Below, in pieces: positions 12,701 to 25,099 of a stretch of DNA of 64,000 nucleotides. The notes below the pieces were generated by a model. That model was given only the letters and a program-made list of their open reading frames with translations, was not told where the DNA came from and searched no databases. Every line of letters begins with the position of its first letter. Within the stretch, counting starts at the first letter, position 1. The stretch lies in assembly GCA_002270565.1 (NCBI GenBank), contig NQMI01000011.1:353055-417054 (forward strand), read 5' to 3'. Source of the stretch: Stenocarpella maydis (taxonomy: Eukaryota; Ascomycota; Sordariomycetes; Diaporthales; Diaporthaceae). Made by a program: the position numbers and the translations under genes.

Positions 12701-13682
12701 ACGTGATCTTAAAGACCGAGAAAAAGCGCCTGACCGCTTAGCTGATAATAATTACTCTGCCCGACCTCGATGGGGACAAAGATCGCACAGTCTAGCAGCA
12801 TATTGATCATCATGCCCTCGCCTGATTGACCCAACAGCGACAGCAGCTGCGGCCATGGTTCCTGCTTCAAAGCTGCAACCCGTTCATTGAAATAGACGCT
12901 GTACAGCCCCTGAACTGAACACGCTTGCTGCCTAGGGCCAAAATGCTTCCGAAGGCCGTCACAGAGCAGGTGATGGGGCCTGGCACTGGGCATGACCTCT
13001 CTGGAGAAGAGCAGCCAGATTATGAAGTCGACTATCTGCGGGTTCCCGTTAGCTCCTGGCATGCAAGGTGCTGCAGCAAGTGTTGATATCCTTCAACGCT
13101 CGTGTGGTGACAGGAGTTGAGCGGACCAACCTCTGTCTGGCAATGAACTGCATTAGCAGTACTGTTAGAGAGCGTCACACGAGAGTTGTCGCCCTGCTGG
13201 GAATACTCGATCCATCGCTGAAGGCGGCCATCCGGCTGTGACTCTCCGAATGCGGTGGGATAGACATGAGTGCCGACTATAGTTGTGTCTAGGAGTCTGG
13301 CAAGTGAAGTGTGAATATCGTTAGGGTCACCCTCAGATCCTCTGGAGCCCGGATGTGTGCCCCCGATTGCAGCCTGCTCTACTTTGCCCAGTGCAGAAAT
13401 CTTCTTGCGACGAAGTCTGGAGGACGCAGGCAGACTGGCAAGCATGTACTGACGCAGTGTCAAGAGGGTCGGGTAATACTGGGCCAGCAAAGCGTGCTTC
13501 ACAACGCTGGGGGGCTGCAGACTTCGGGCATTTCCTTTTCTCGACTGCTTTACGGGTCGAGCACAGAATATGCCACTCGGGGCATCTTGCCCTGCTTCCC
13601 TCTTTCTCTTCCTGGCTTTTCTGGGGACTTTCTTTGTCGCATGCACTCCGGCTGATGGCGAAGGCATGACGACTGCATTCAT
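9743..13682 (-). CDS. tert: Telomerase reverse transcriptase (six exons)
   Basis: This is the catalytic subunit that copies the telomerase RNA template onto chromosome ends. Exons (minus): 13131-13682, 12735-13035, 12497-12682, 12032-12432, 11126-11950, 9743-11074; 3597 nt, 1198 aa. The N-terminal region has a basic cluster (ARKRKREAG) and AQYYPTLLTLRQY. A fungal CP-type segment (MMMYIFPRQFGLHNVFTSK) follows, and the RNA-binding domain holds a T-motif-like FYVTES with FFFRHDIW (about 635-660). RT motifs 1/2 (YSQVRLLPKQFSVRPITN) come next. Motif A is FAKLDVQAAFD (about 792), motif B' GIPQGSVVSSMLCNYF (about 915), motif C LRLIDDFLLIT (about 953) and motif E FPYCGIQID (about 1013), so all three catalytic Asp are present. 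The long A-to-B' insertion and QFGLHNVF segment mark it as TERT rather than a retroelement RT. Intron 4 (11951-12031) is the least certain join. The start could instead be the Met at 13667, five codons in. Confidence 0.95.
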
Positions 13683-14168
13683 AGGGCCTGAGGTTAAGGC
13701 TGTCCAGACCTGAGTGGGTTTGGGATCCGGCTCCTGTGCGAGTAAAGGCGCAAGCTAGGGCCGAGCATGCCATTGGCTTGGAGGTGGCTCTCTGACCATT
13801 CGTCGCCCTCAGCGCTAGCTGCTGACCCACGTGCTAGGCGTTACCGAGGCAAACAAATGCCTTGGGACTGCTGGAGCGATCAACTGCCGAGGCTGAAGTT
13901 AGATCCTAAGAGACCACAGAGGTGCTACCGTTACTCAGGCGATGATGTTCTTGGGCTAACAAATTGGTGGGTGGAAGTCATCGGACGACTTGATTATGGC
14001 CTTGTTTTCTGGTGATGTTTCGCGGTGGGTAGCGCGCCGGACGCGTATTGATGCTGCACCGCAGAAGTGCAAGTACCTGGCGCTCGGGCCACAATAGAGC
14101 CCTATCCCTGCCTGGGCAGGTCTGCAGGCTCTAGAGATGTTTGACCAAGTAATAATTGCCTTGATATC

Positions 14169-14644
14169 TTGATAATAACAGCTCACGTGCTGCTGTCCTA
14201 CATGCATAACTTCTTCATGATGGCTTCTCAATCATCGACAGAGCCATTGCCGCCATATTCTGCTTATGGCATGAGCATCATTACCGGTGACGGCGCGTTC
14301 GAGGGTGTAACGGTTCTCAATGAGATATCACGGCAGACGGTTTGTCTTTCCAACTTTCACAACTCACCAAACGCTATCAAGGAGTACTTAAGGTACATCG
14401 AACCCCTTCTCCAGATAACGATGGCGAATATGACAGCATTACGGATACAGATGTATTTAAATGGTTAGCAAATATATTTAATCCCATCTTTTTTCAACCC
14501 GCGCTAGAGTATATAGCTTCTTTTAACCCGATTAAGAATGGATCATCTAACCTAGTACTCTTTAAATACTTATTGCCTCAAACTTTTGGTTGCATATTAA
14601 TGCTAAAGATGAAGAGTTTATCCCAGTCCATGGGACAATCATAG
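14169..14644 (+). pseudogene. Possible decayed coding fragment
   Basis: A 99-codon frame (14169-14468) contains a protein-like run including YGMSIITGDGAFEG and NAIKEYLRYIEPLL. An overlapping frame (14342-14644) continues with FKWLANIFNPIFFQPALEY, as if one reading frame had been shifted. The right half becomes AT-rich. I do not recognise the family, and the evidence for a former gene is only the composition of the two frames. Confidence 0.2.
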
Positions 14645-16567
14645 TAGTCTCGTTACGCCGCGCTCTTTTCTTGACTGCGATCTGTTGGACGAACTTGAGG
14701 AGGGGCTGGGGAAGATACTGGATCAAATCTTCAACACTTCTTGCTGAATACCTTTAGAAGCTATCGAGCATTCCATATTTGAGGGACACTGCTACAGAAG
14801 TGAAGTATTAAGCAATATCCCTGATGCACAGCCCTCTAGTAGAACCATACAGGTGATAATCCTAGACTTACAAGGCCGGGTCTACTGCTGATTACACATC
14901 CTGAGATAGTTGTTAGGTAAGGCTGTGTGCAGCGCTTTTTCTCAACATGTCTGGGGTGATAGCGCGTGTCTGTGTGTGACGGGAACGATGATGGTCCAAA
15001 AATGCGTACTGCACCAGTTCTGATCAGATGGTTGATACTATTGCCACCTAACTGGGATGGCAACCAATGGGCTGGGGCGCGGTCCAATGTCTCCGTGTCT
15101 GTCTCACACGCGTCGGTTTAGTGTAATTGGCGAAATGATGGACACCTTTTCTGTACGGAGTAGTGCACTTGCCACACTCAATAGACTCACAACTCCCCTC
15201 TAGACTGGATGCTCCTGCAGCTTTTACCACCAGCTCAAGCGGTGGCGGAATCGGGATCCTGGACTTGCGAAAGTGGTCATCTCCCGCTTTCCTATCAACA
15301 CAGGCCAATCGAGGTATTGGGGGTGGGGGTGGGGGGAGAAACGAAAAAGAAAGTAAAGTAAAATAACAAGGGGCAGTCTGATGCCAGGTTGACCAGGCAC
15401 CAGGCTACCGATGGTGGCACAGGAAACAGTCGATCGCTTGGGGCGCGGAAAGCCTGTGGCTGTGGAATCACCAGGGTGGTGGACGACCAACAAGCCCGTC
15501 CCATGTCCAGCTCCGTCTCATCCCGCATCAGGAGGCATTACGGCCGTCATGCAACCGTATCATGGCAACGGTACCTTGGTGTTGTTTGTTGGAGGGGCTA
15601 TTATACTAGTGAGGACGCGGGAAATGCAACAGTGAGTGTAGCGAAGTGCTCCAGTCACAACCATACTCCAAGGCTAATAAGGCTGTCGATGTATGCACTC
15701 GGTAAGGGTGATGGATTGACCACCAGGCTCGAGAGCACCAGTGACTGCAGTCGGTCTCAAGCTTGAATTCTGAACTCCAGACCCTTGCCCTTCGCGACTC
15801 TACCCATTCCGGTCTGTTCATAAGCAGTATTAGCATGGAGGATATAGCAGCTAAGCCAGACTTTATACGCGAGGTTAGTTGGCCCTGGAAACGTTGACAG
15901 GCCAGACCAAAGGCATGGTGTCCATGTTGTGTTCATCCCTTGCATTCCCGGTGGGCTCCCCCCGTTGTCCAATTCGGAAGTAGAGCTGGCAATTACCTTT
16001 TCGGGTCAGTGCAATCGCCGGATACTGCATCAGCACAGGCCAGGCACAGGCACAGCTCACCAGCTGTCATGGCGTCGACCGAGATGCTGTAAGCAGCAAG
16101 TGTGACGGATCCGTCCGTAGAACCAAAAGCGAGTCCGGGGTGAGCAACAGGTCGGGGGCCAGCACACCCTGTGACCTGTATCCTCACCGCAGCCGTGCAT
16201 TGTCTTCGACATTCGCCCAAGCCATATCTCACCTTCATTCCTTGCGGCGCTGCAGATCCACGGCGTCATTTCCTCTACATTTGTTGACGACGGGCCCTTG
16301 GAGGCAGTCCCGACCTGTCTCTGGACGTGGCAGCCAATCCTTGCAGGGCGGCGCTACGCAGTAATAAAGAGGAGAAGGTGGTTGACAGTGTGTAGCTGGT
16401 AAGCCCAGACACGGGGCCGAGTGGTAAGCTGCAGATGTTAGATTGGACGGGCTGCGGCTGCGGGTCGAACAGGCGACCACACAGGAGCCCCGAGGAGCCA
16501 CACCGCGACGAGCAAGGTGCAGTAGCGAGCTGCAGCGCCCGGGGGGCCTGTTGGATATACAGTATCC

Positions 16568-16591
16568 GGGTACCTGGGTACTTGGGTACCT
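16568..16591. repeat. 8-bp tandem repeat GGGTACYT x3
   Basis: GGGTACCT, GGGTACTT and GGGTACCT follow each other without a gap. The unit contains a GTAC core that recurs widely in the spacers of this window. Confidence 0.8.
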
Positions 16592-17229
16592 GGTTATCAA
16601 TCGAGGCTGCGCCAATGCCAGGCTGACAGAGCAGCAATTCTCGGCTGATGGAGGTGTGTTGCATTCCTTATTCTGATGTTAGTCCCATGTGTGCTGTGCT
16701 GTGTTGGGCGCCCCCTCCCAGTCTCCACGCTGCATTGTCACCCAACGGCCCAAGGTCTGCGTGTAATCGGGGAGCAAGGCAGAGTCATAAGCGAGCCGAG
16801 GTGGAGGGTCAGGATACGATGCGATACGCTGCAAGTCTGCGATAGGACTGGGCGGGAGACAGGACTGACTGGATGGGAGGGTTGATTAATTGCACCGCAT
16901 GTACTATAGTACAGAGCCGACTGCAAGCTTCGTGATGTGGTATCCCAAAGCAACGACTGAGGCCCGATTGACCGGATGGACCGAATGGACCGAAGAGACT
17001 GAAATGAGCTGAACTGACTTGATGCCATGCCAGCTCACGGGAGGCACCGTTTTGCAAAGGCTCTCTATCGCGGCGTCTGAACTGCAGTGCCCACTACCAA
17101 CACGTAGATACACTACGGAGTACTGTGTATCCTGGCGCCCAGGCGGGCCAGTCAACATAGGAGACGGGCTCCCTTGCGATATCCCGTCCACCCTCCACCT
17201 GCACGCCCTCCACCTCCACCTGCACCTGC

Positions 17230-17311
17230 AACCTGCACCACCAACCTGCACCACCAACCTGCACCACCAACCTGCACCACCAACCTGCACCACCAACCTG
17301 CACCACCAACC
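17230..17311. repeat. 13-bp minisatellite (about 6.3 copies)
   Basis: The unit AACCTGCACCACC repeats six times from 17230 with no mismatch, followed by a 4-nt partial copy. It is preceded by related CACCTGCACC sequence from about 17196. It lies about 305-385 bp upstream of the chosen Rho GEF start, in the probable promoter or 5' leader. Confidence 0.95.
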
Positions 17312-17615
17312 AAAGCACCAGGGGCCAGCCTGGTCGCCGTTTGGGCCGACCTAAACCTTCAAACAACATCCACCCACTCAGCTTGCACGCCTGCCAGCCA
17401 ATGCTCCCGAGCCCTGACAGCCCATCTTGCTCGTCCTTTCTGCGCTGAGCAATTGGAACTGCATGGTTTCCTGGCCTCCACTCGATCCAGTCTTGCGTCA
17501 ACACGCCCGCCCACAGCCACTGCCAGGCGGCGCTCATTCGTTTCACCCGCCCAGACAGACAGCCCAAGAGGACGAGCCCGAGCTCATTGGCCCCAGAAGG
17601 GATGTTCAGGCCAAA

Positions 17616-20600
17616 ATGGACGGAGGCAATCGAGAAGAGGAGGATCTTCGCCATATCCAAGGCCCTGGTCTGGCGGTAGCTTCTTCTTCGCACTCGCCCT
17701 ACCTGACCCATTCCCACGACAAACCCGCCCACCACCGCCCTTCCTCCAGACAGCACCACGCCCACCACGACCCCCACGACGACACCCCCAGCCCTCGCGC
17801 CGACTCCCATCACGACGCCCTCCACGAGTCTCCCACATCCATCTCCTCCTCCACAACCTATGCCGCCCGCAACTTTCATGCTGTAGCTTCAAATGCTACC
17901 TTTCCCTCCGAGGGAGGAGCGTTTGGCAGCCCGGACGATTTCTACCGCAGCTATCGAGGTGTCGACATCGCCAGCAACAACCCGCTGGCCCCCCTCTCCC
18001 ATGATCCAATGGCCTCGGCTGTGCCCAACGCCCGCCCGCCTCCTGCATCACGGCCAAGTAGCAATGCTGCGTCGTTCAAGCCTCCCGCTGCGTCAGGCAC
18101 CCGGGTCGGTACCAGGCCCATGTTTCGATCAGCTTCCAATCCCGTTGATGACAGGTTCGCCGCCGCCGATGGGCCTAGGATGCGGGCGGCCACTGGCACC
18201 GCCAACACCCTCCCGGCGTCGACTGCGCGGGCAAGCGTCAAGGACATGAAGAAGAAGTTCGAACTGAAGGGGCCGCTATCCTCACCTGACCCACGGCGAG
18301 CCGTATCACGGTCTAACACCAACCCCAAGGACGGTGCCGTGAATGGGGCAAATGGGCGCGCCGCGGTTGGAAGTCCACAGTCGTCATATTCATCATTACG
18401 TACGTCGGGGACGACCCCATCCAGATCAAGCTCGTCCCGTGCTACCCAGAGGACCAAGTTTCTCGCCGAGGACCAAGTCTCGACGAACTCCCAGTCATTT
18501 GCGAGCCGGATCAATAGACCAAAAGGCACCACTGCGTCCACTGCGTCCACTACACATGCGTCGAGGTCCATGACTCACTCGTCACCTACTGCATCGCCGA
18601 TGAGGCAAACACATCCTGTACCATCCGAGGCCGAGGGACCCTTATTGTTTGGTGAGATACGACAAGGCGATCTCGACGCTGAGACGCCTGGGTATGGCAT
18701 AGGAAGCCTCTCGGACTCAACAGCAGATAACCCCATGTGGCAACAACACCAGCGCACTCAGTCAGATGCCGTGGCAGAGCCTGCATCACCGACTGACTGG
18801 TACCGTGGGGCAGCCGGGCCGCAAAAGAACGGTCTGCCCAACTTGGACAGCCCCGGGAAGTCCCATAGCAGGTCGCAGAGTGACCTGGCTGGGGCCAAAC
18901 TGCCCCCAATCAACACTAATGCGCAGTTCCGAAGACATTTAAATCAGTCACCCGAGCCACACGCATCATCCTCGTCCCGACTACCCATATCAGTCAAAAA
19001 GCTGAGCTCGAACCCAAACTCTGCTAGTCCTGGTTCCACGCGGTCCAACTCGCCGGCCGGTTCAAGACGAGTGGCACCTAGTGGTAGGACGTCACGGCAA
19101 CAGGGCACTCCAACATCGCGTGCCAAGACCCCGGTCACCCGTTCGAAGACACCGACCGCCAGCACGCCGTCCGCGCGCAAGACGGCAACGCCTACGCCAG
19201 GCTCTACCACTAACACTGCACGACTGGCCGCCAACCTGTCCCCTGCGCCAAAAAACTCACCTCCACTCCGGAGTTCTAGGCCACGACAGCCTGTTTCGGA
19301 AGCAACAACGGCGTCCTCTAGGCTGAAAGCCGTTGACCACAACAGGTCACCACATAAGAATGCGGTCCGCCCAACGGCTAGGCCTGAGTCGAGGCAGGAA
19401 ACGCCATCGAGTCGAAGGAGAAAGCTGTCTTTGGGCGGCCCCGTCGACTTTGCCGAGCGGCGAGAGACCATCAAGCTCAAGTACAGCAAATCGATCCGCG
19501 AAACCGAGGCCAAGCAGGCAAGAGAAGCTGCCGCCGAGAAGAGAAGGAAGGAGTTGGAAGCTGCTGCGAAGGCCAAAGCGCGCGCGAAGGCCAGGGCTCA
19601 GGCCCAAGCAGCCGCGGCCGAGGCTGCTGCTGCATCAGCCCAAGCCAAAGAGCGGTCGAGGCCCACTGATTCCTCTCAGCACGAAGATCCACAGCCCACC
19701 CCCGAAGCCGCACCATCGAGCGACCCGCCCTCAACGGTCGATACCAAGACACCCCCGAGTCCTGCCCGCACGAACCCACCCGCCTTGGTGCTCGATTCGC
19801 CGACTCTAGGGCTCCCAGGCACCTTTCCAAGCTATGGATCACCGCCTCTGGACCATGATGAGGCACCTCCATCTGCAGTATCAGAAACGAGTGCTATCAC
19901 GGAGTTTGACAATGAAATGCAGACGGAGCCGCCTGTGCCTGAGCGTTCGGTGCATGTGCCAGGCCCACAAGGTTGGTCAGGTGTCGGCGGCGCTGAGCTT
20001 GTGGAGCTCCCTCCCCCGCAGCTAACGCCATCCTATGAGAGAGCGACGTACCGTGACCCCTTCGAAGACATTGTGGATCATGAGACCGTCTCCATCAAGA
20101 TATCCCTGGATCCCTCATCGCCTCGCACATCCGCTCAGGAACCATTGCATGGTTCTGCGTTCGAGGCTGAGCCCCCGATACCTGGCGCATTTGGAGATGA
20201 GCTTGAGCCTGAACCAGAACATGATCCTCAACACCATGCCGATGACAGAGCAGATGTTGGACCCAAACCCGAGGTCCCGGGCGAGCATCTGATTGAACCA
20301 AACTTTGAGCAGCAGGACTCGGGTGGTCGACAGGACGATGAGTACGAACCACAACCGTACATTGCACAACCATACCAGACGACTACTGTCACCATCATCA
20401 GTCGCGATGCCGGCTTTGGGCCTCCCACCTTCGCCGAGCAAGCTGCACGGAATATGCTGTCACAGCAAGAGCCGCGGATGGATTCTCTCGAGGAGTTCTA
20501 CACTGGCCCACGGCTGAATGACAACATATCCAGCCTGAGGGGCTCCACATTCACAGCTTCTGATGCGGGCACCTCTGAGGGGCCATCGGGGTCCGCTGAT

Positions 20601-23600
20601 GCGCACAATACTCCAGATACCTCCAACAGCCTCAACGTCCCATCCATGACAACTCCAGCCAACAGATTCAGCCAACAGTCGATATGGACCGATATTTCAT
20701 ACAGTAGCCGGGATTCCATGACTCGCCGTCTTGACTACCTCGATGAACAAAGACACAGCGGCGCCGATGAATCACGACCTCAGTCAGTGAGGGATGACGA
20801 GTCAGCCTACCAGCCTCGGTACTTTGCAAGCAGTTTCGGTCAAGATAAAGATGACGACACACTATCTGAGCAAAACCACCACCCTCAGCTGCCACAACTT
20901 GACACGGGATCAGGACTCTCCGCGACTTATGGCACTGAGAATGAGCATACAGTGTACGTTCCAAGATTACCGGACCACTCTCCACCCCCGCCTCCAGAGG
21001 ACGCTTCACGGCCTAACAGCGGATACTACGACGGACGCAGCGATGCTCACAGACCCGACAGTGCTTTGACAAGGGATGACCATGGATCAATCAGCTTTCC
21101 CATTTCCCGCAGGGACAGTGAAGATTACCACAACCAGTCCTCGACCTCGCGTTCTCCCGACGGACGCTCTTTGGGTACCGATGGTGCGACCCCTGCCCAA
21201 ACTCCCATAGACGGCGACGGCAAGGCATCTATAGGTGCAGACGAGAAGCATGAGTCTGGTGGCAAGGGAAAGAACCGCCTGCATCAACGATCAATGGTCA
21301 TCAGAGAGCTCGTGGACACCGAGGCCGTGTTTGTGAGGGACATGAATGTCATCGAGGAAATTTACAAAGGCACGGCAGAGGCATGCCCACAGCTCGACGA
21401 CAAAACGATCAAGCTGATCTTCCGTAACACGGACGAGATTATCAATTTCCATACGACATTCCTGAGCGAACTCAAAGACGGCGTCACGAGTGTGTACGTG
21501 CCGAAAGGTCGACGGTCTCCTGTCATGAAGGATGACACGACCATGTCGGATGCTAACACGATCCGATCGATTGCTTCGACGACCCCATCTGCCGTACCTT
21601 CGACCGCGGCGTCCTCGACGACGGCAGTCTCCTTCTCCGGCACCACTGCGGTAACCGCGGTAAACGGGGACACAGAGGATGCCAAGGACCGACAGACCAT
21701 AATCGGACCAGCCTTCATCAGGAACATTGAGCAAATGAAGGCAGCCCACGAGGGATTCCTGCGGACCAGCGACGTTGCCAACAGGCGTCTGATCGATATC
21801 CAGCAGGACCCCACCGTCAGAGTTTGGTTGAATGAGTGCAATGAAGTCGCCAAGGATTTGACAGCGGCTTGGAACTTGGATTCGCTTCTTATCAAGCCAA
21901 TGCAGAGGATCACCAAGTATCCGAACTTGATCTCTCAGCTGCTTCAATACACCCCGGAGGACCACCCCGACCGAGAGGGGCTCTTGGCCGCGAGGACAAC
22001 AGTTGAGAACGCGATTCTGGATATCAACAAGACAAAGAAAAACTTTGAGCTTGTCGGACAGATCGTGGGTAGGAAGCGAAAGGAATCAGATGTGAAAGCC
22101 GGCTTTGCCCGAGCCTTCGGCAAGAGAGTGGACAAGTTGCAGACCTCGAGCAACAGGCCACCAGAGGATCCTGAATATCTCAAGTACAACGAAAAGTTCA
22201 GTGATGACTACCTGCGCCTGCAGGTTGTCCTCCGAGACGTCGAGTTCTACACGAGGCAGGTTTCCACCTACGTCCAGGCGTTTTTGGATTATCTGTCTGG
22301 CATAGAGCTCGTGACTCGGTTACAGCCTGGTCCTTACCCAGAGCTGGAGAGCAAATGGGTCCAATTTAATGTGTCTATGAGAGACATTAAAAAGGTGGCT
22401 CTGGATCAACATGTAAGACACCCTGTTATACCTTCCCTGATGTCTACTTGCTTATGCTGTTGCAGCTATCACAAATCCGCAAACATGTCATCGAGCCGTT
22501 TGAGCTTGTCATTAGGAGTTACCAGAATCCTCTTTTGGCCATGAAGAAGAGAAACAAGAGGCGACTCGATTATGAGAAATCCGTCCAGTTGAAGAAGAGC
22601 GGCAAGAAGCTGGACAAGCAGCTTGCAGAGTTGGTCGAGCACTACGAGGCTTTGAACGACACCTTGAAGAAAGAACTGCCACGACTCTCTGCTCTCACGG
22701 AGAAGGTCGGCAACATCTGTCTTGAGAATATGATTAACATTCAAGCGAGATGGTGGCTCATATGGAAGGAAAAGATCCGCACCGTCGCGTCCCTTGCTGA
22801 CGTACCAGAGGTCAACGATATAGTGAGCACCTTCAACCGCGACTTCAGGGACATGGAGGAGCAGATCATGGGCCTGGGTATTCTCAACCCGACGGTGAAG
22901 ACCAGGACGTCGCAGTCGACAACCGATGACCACGCCGCCTCCAAGACCAGGTCGCGGCCTTCCGACCTTGGCGGAACACCACGGGGTCGCGGCCTGTCTG
23001 TCACGAGTGACCAGGCCCCGACTTTACCAGCACCAGACTTCATCAGGCAACACAGCGGCCAGTTGGTGAGGTCACCCTCAGCAGCTGCTGCCAGCTCTGG
23101 TAGTTACTTCTACCGCGACTACTACCATGGGCTCAATTCGCGTGGTCCAGCATCACCCACATCATCTGATATCTCGAACCCCCCGCGCTCCTTCCAGTCC
23201 ATGACGCCGCGCCCGGGGACGGGACGCAGCTTTGACTCTACCGGGGTCCCAAGACCAAGCATCGATTCGGCGGCTCCCGTGCATGTGCGCCGCGACTCGA
23301 ACTCGACAAGCAATGCGCCGCCATCTGCCTCTGATGGACGCCGGGGATCGGGACTGTTCCACTCGGCCATGCCCTTGACGGAGAGCACGGAAGAATTACA
23401 GCGCTCATCACGAGCATCATCACGCGAGCGCTGCATCTCGAAAGGTTATAACGTCCTTTGGCTCGCCGCATCGCTTTTTGAGTTCAACATCGAGACAACG
23501 AAGCACGAGGCTGGTTATCCTTACTTGACGTACCAAGCCGGCGAGGTGGGTTTCCTTAGTTATGCTGCTGGGCCTACCCCCCTTCAACGCTAACCATGAA

Positions 23601-23726
23601 TTCTTGTAGATATTCGATGTCATAGCGGAGAAGGGCGAGCTGTGGCTAGCCAAGAATCAGGACGACCCCAGTGACCTCGTGGGCTGGATCTGGTCCAAGC
23701 ACTTTGCGAAATTGGCAGATTCTTGA
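17616..23726 (+). CDS. Rho-type GEF with DH, BAR and SH3 domains
   Basis: This protein is predicted to load GTP onto a Rho/Cdc42 GTPase at curved membrane, by analogy with the Tuba/DNMBP family. Exons: 17616-22412, 22466-23545, 23610-23726; 5994 nt, 1997 aa, all phase 0. Residues 1-1220 are low-complexity Ser/Pro/Thr, with a Lys/Ala/Glu-rich, probably coiled-coil stretch near 620-680. The DH domain runs about 1225-1475 (from VIRELVDTEAVFVRDMNVIEE to LIKPMQRITKYPNLISQLL) and is interrupted by a Ser/Thr/Ala-rich insertion of some 70 residues. A BAR domain follows (about 1495-1750) and an SH3 domain (AASLFEFN to LVGWIWSKHF) closes the protein. The third exon completes the SH3. The ATG at 17616 has a good context (CCAAAATGG); the frame stays open 63 codons further up, so a longer N-terminus is possible. 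No PH domain was seen. Confidence 0.9.
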
Positions 23727-25099
23727 AGAACTCGATTGCTAGCCATGGCTGCAATTTGAGGGTGTAAGTGAGATGTGGTATGGAGCTTTGGTGATGGTAC
23801 AACATGCGGCGCGGCGTTCCAAACGGACGGGTTCTTCATTTCTTGGACTTGTCACCCCTCTTTCTCGGGAGAGGCACCGCTTGTTATTTTATGGGATTCT
23901 CATGTGTAATATGCATCACGACTGATACAAAAGGGATCGAAAGAAAGAATCTGGGCATCATGCGATATCCGAAAGGATTAATGTTACGACAAAAGCGGCC
24001 TGCAAAAAAGATACCAAATAAGGGGGGCAGGGGCGGACGGGCGTTTTATACCTTTTTTTTTGTTTGTCCTCGTTACCCTTGCTGCATGAGGCTGGCTTCA
24101 CAGCGGACCTTGATGGGAGCTGCAAACTAGGCCATGGGGTCATGGGGTGTCTATCATACAACAACAGCACCCCCTCCCCCCCAATCATCCTCTCATGCCC
24201 GCCTCATCTCTTCTCGGGATTGTTTCTCCACCTGAGTGTCCCAGCAGGCATCGGACACACACACACAACAACCACGGGCAGGAGAGACGGAACTGCAAAG
24301 AATCAGGGCGTGGAGATCCAAGATGGTACACTACAAACATTACTACTACAACAACTACTACTACTACTACTACTATCCAACTGACCTTTGTGTTGCCTGC
24401 CTTTTGGGGCATCTCGAAGCGTCACTTCCTACCTATGCAGACATAGCTACTACCAATGTGTACTTACATCCTCTTTTCAGCTTTCTTTCCCCTCTTTTCT
24501 TGTACTTCTGACCTGCTCATCCGCCGTCCGGCTGGCTTGAGTGGCTACGAGAGCAGAGTGGGTTGTTTGTTAGTCCACATGTAAACTAGATGTTGCACTC
24601 TGTCTCGGGGGCTTGGAAGTGCTCAGAGATGATCCAATACAGGGCATGTCTATGTTGCTCGATCATGTGGTGTGATGGTGGGCTTGGTGAATACTCACGT
24701 TTCGGGCTCACATTGTGGAGGCGCTTCGTGTGCAGTCCTGCTCTCAACAGCACCTTCAATCCAGGATAACATTTGCGTGCTCTTTTGTAATGTGTTGGGT
24801 ATTCAACGGGGGGGAAGCTTAGCCAGAGCACGTGAGGCTGTAAAAGGTAGACATTGGGCAGACGAAGATGATTTCAACTGAAGAGGAGGGTTAATCCAAC
24901 TACCAAATTACCGCTATCGTAACCATAATATCTATGAACTTGTAGTCTCCCAAAATCGACTAGTCTCTTAATGCCCATGTGTATATAACCAAGCCTGTAA
25001 ATGCACCGCCTGCCTGCTCCCGTGTAAATCAACGCCATGCAAGATGACAGAAAGCCAGCACAGCACACATGTACCCGGTTAAGCTTCTCCATGCCTCCC
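23727..25099. other. Convergent 3' spacer
   Basis: The Rho GEF and the acyltransferase genes converge here. The stretch contains a poly-T run near 24052, a (CTA)n microsatellite at 24355-24375 and T-rich sequence. I see no gene. Confidence 0.55.
24355..24375. repeat. (CTA)7 microsatellite
   Basis: Seven uninterrupted CTA units, preceded by imperfect TAC/AAC triplets from about 24338. It lies in the convergent spacer. Confidence 0.85.

Larger units (their letters stand above)
13683..17615. other. 3.9-kb divergent spacer between TERT and the Rho GEF
   Basis: This carries the presumed TERT and Rho GEF promoters. The part from about 14,160 to 14,860 is richer in AT than its surroundings and holds a possible decayed coding fragment. 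Two copies of TACGGAGTA (15154-15162, 17114-17122), an 8-bp triplicate and a 13-bp minisatellite lie further right. No intact gene is supported. Confidence 0.5.
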
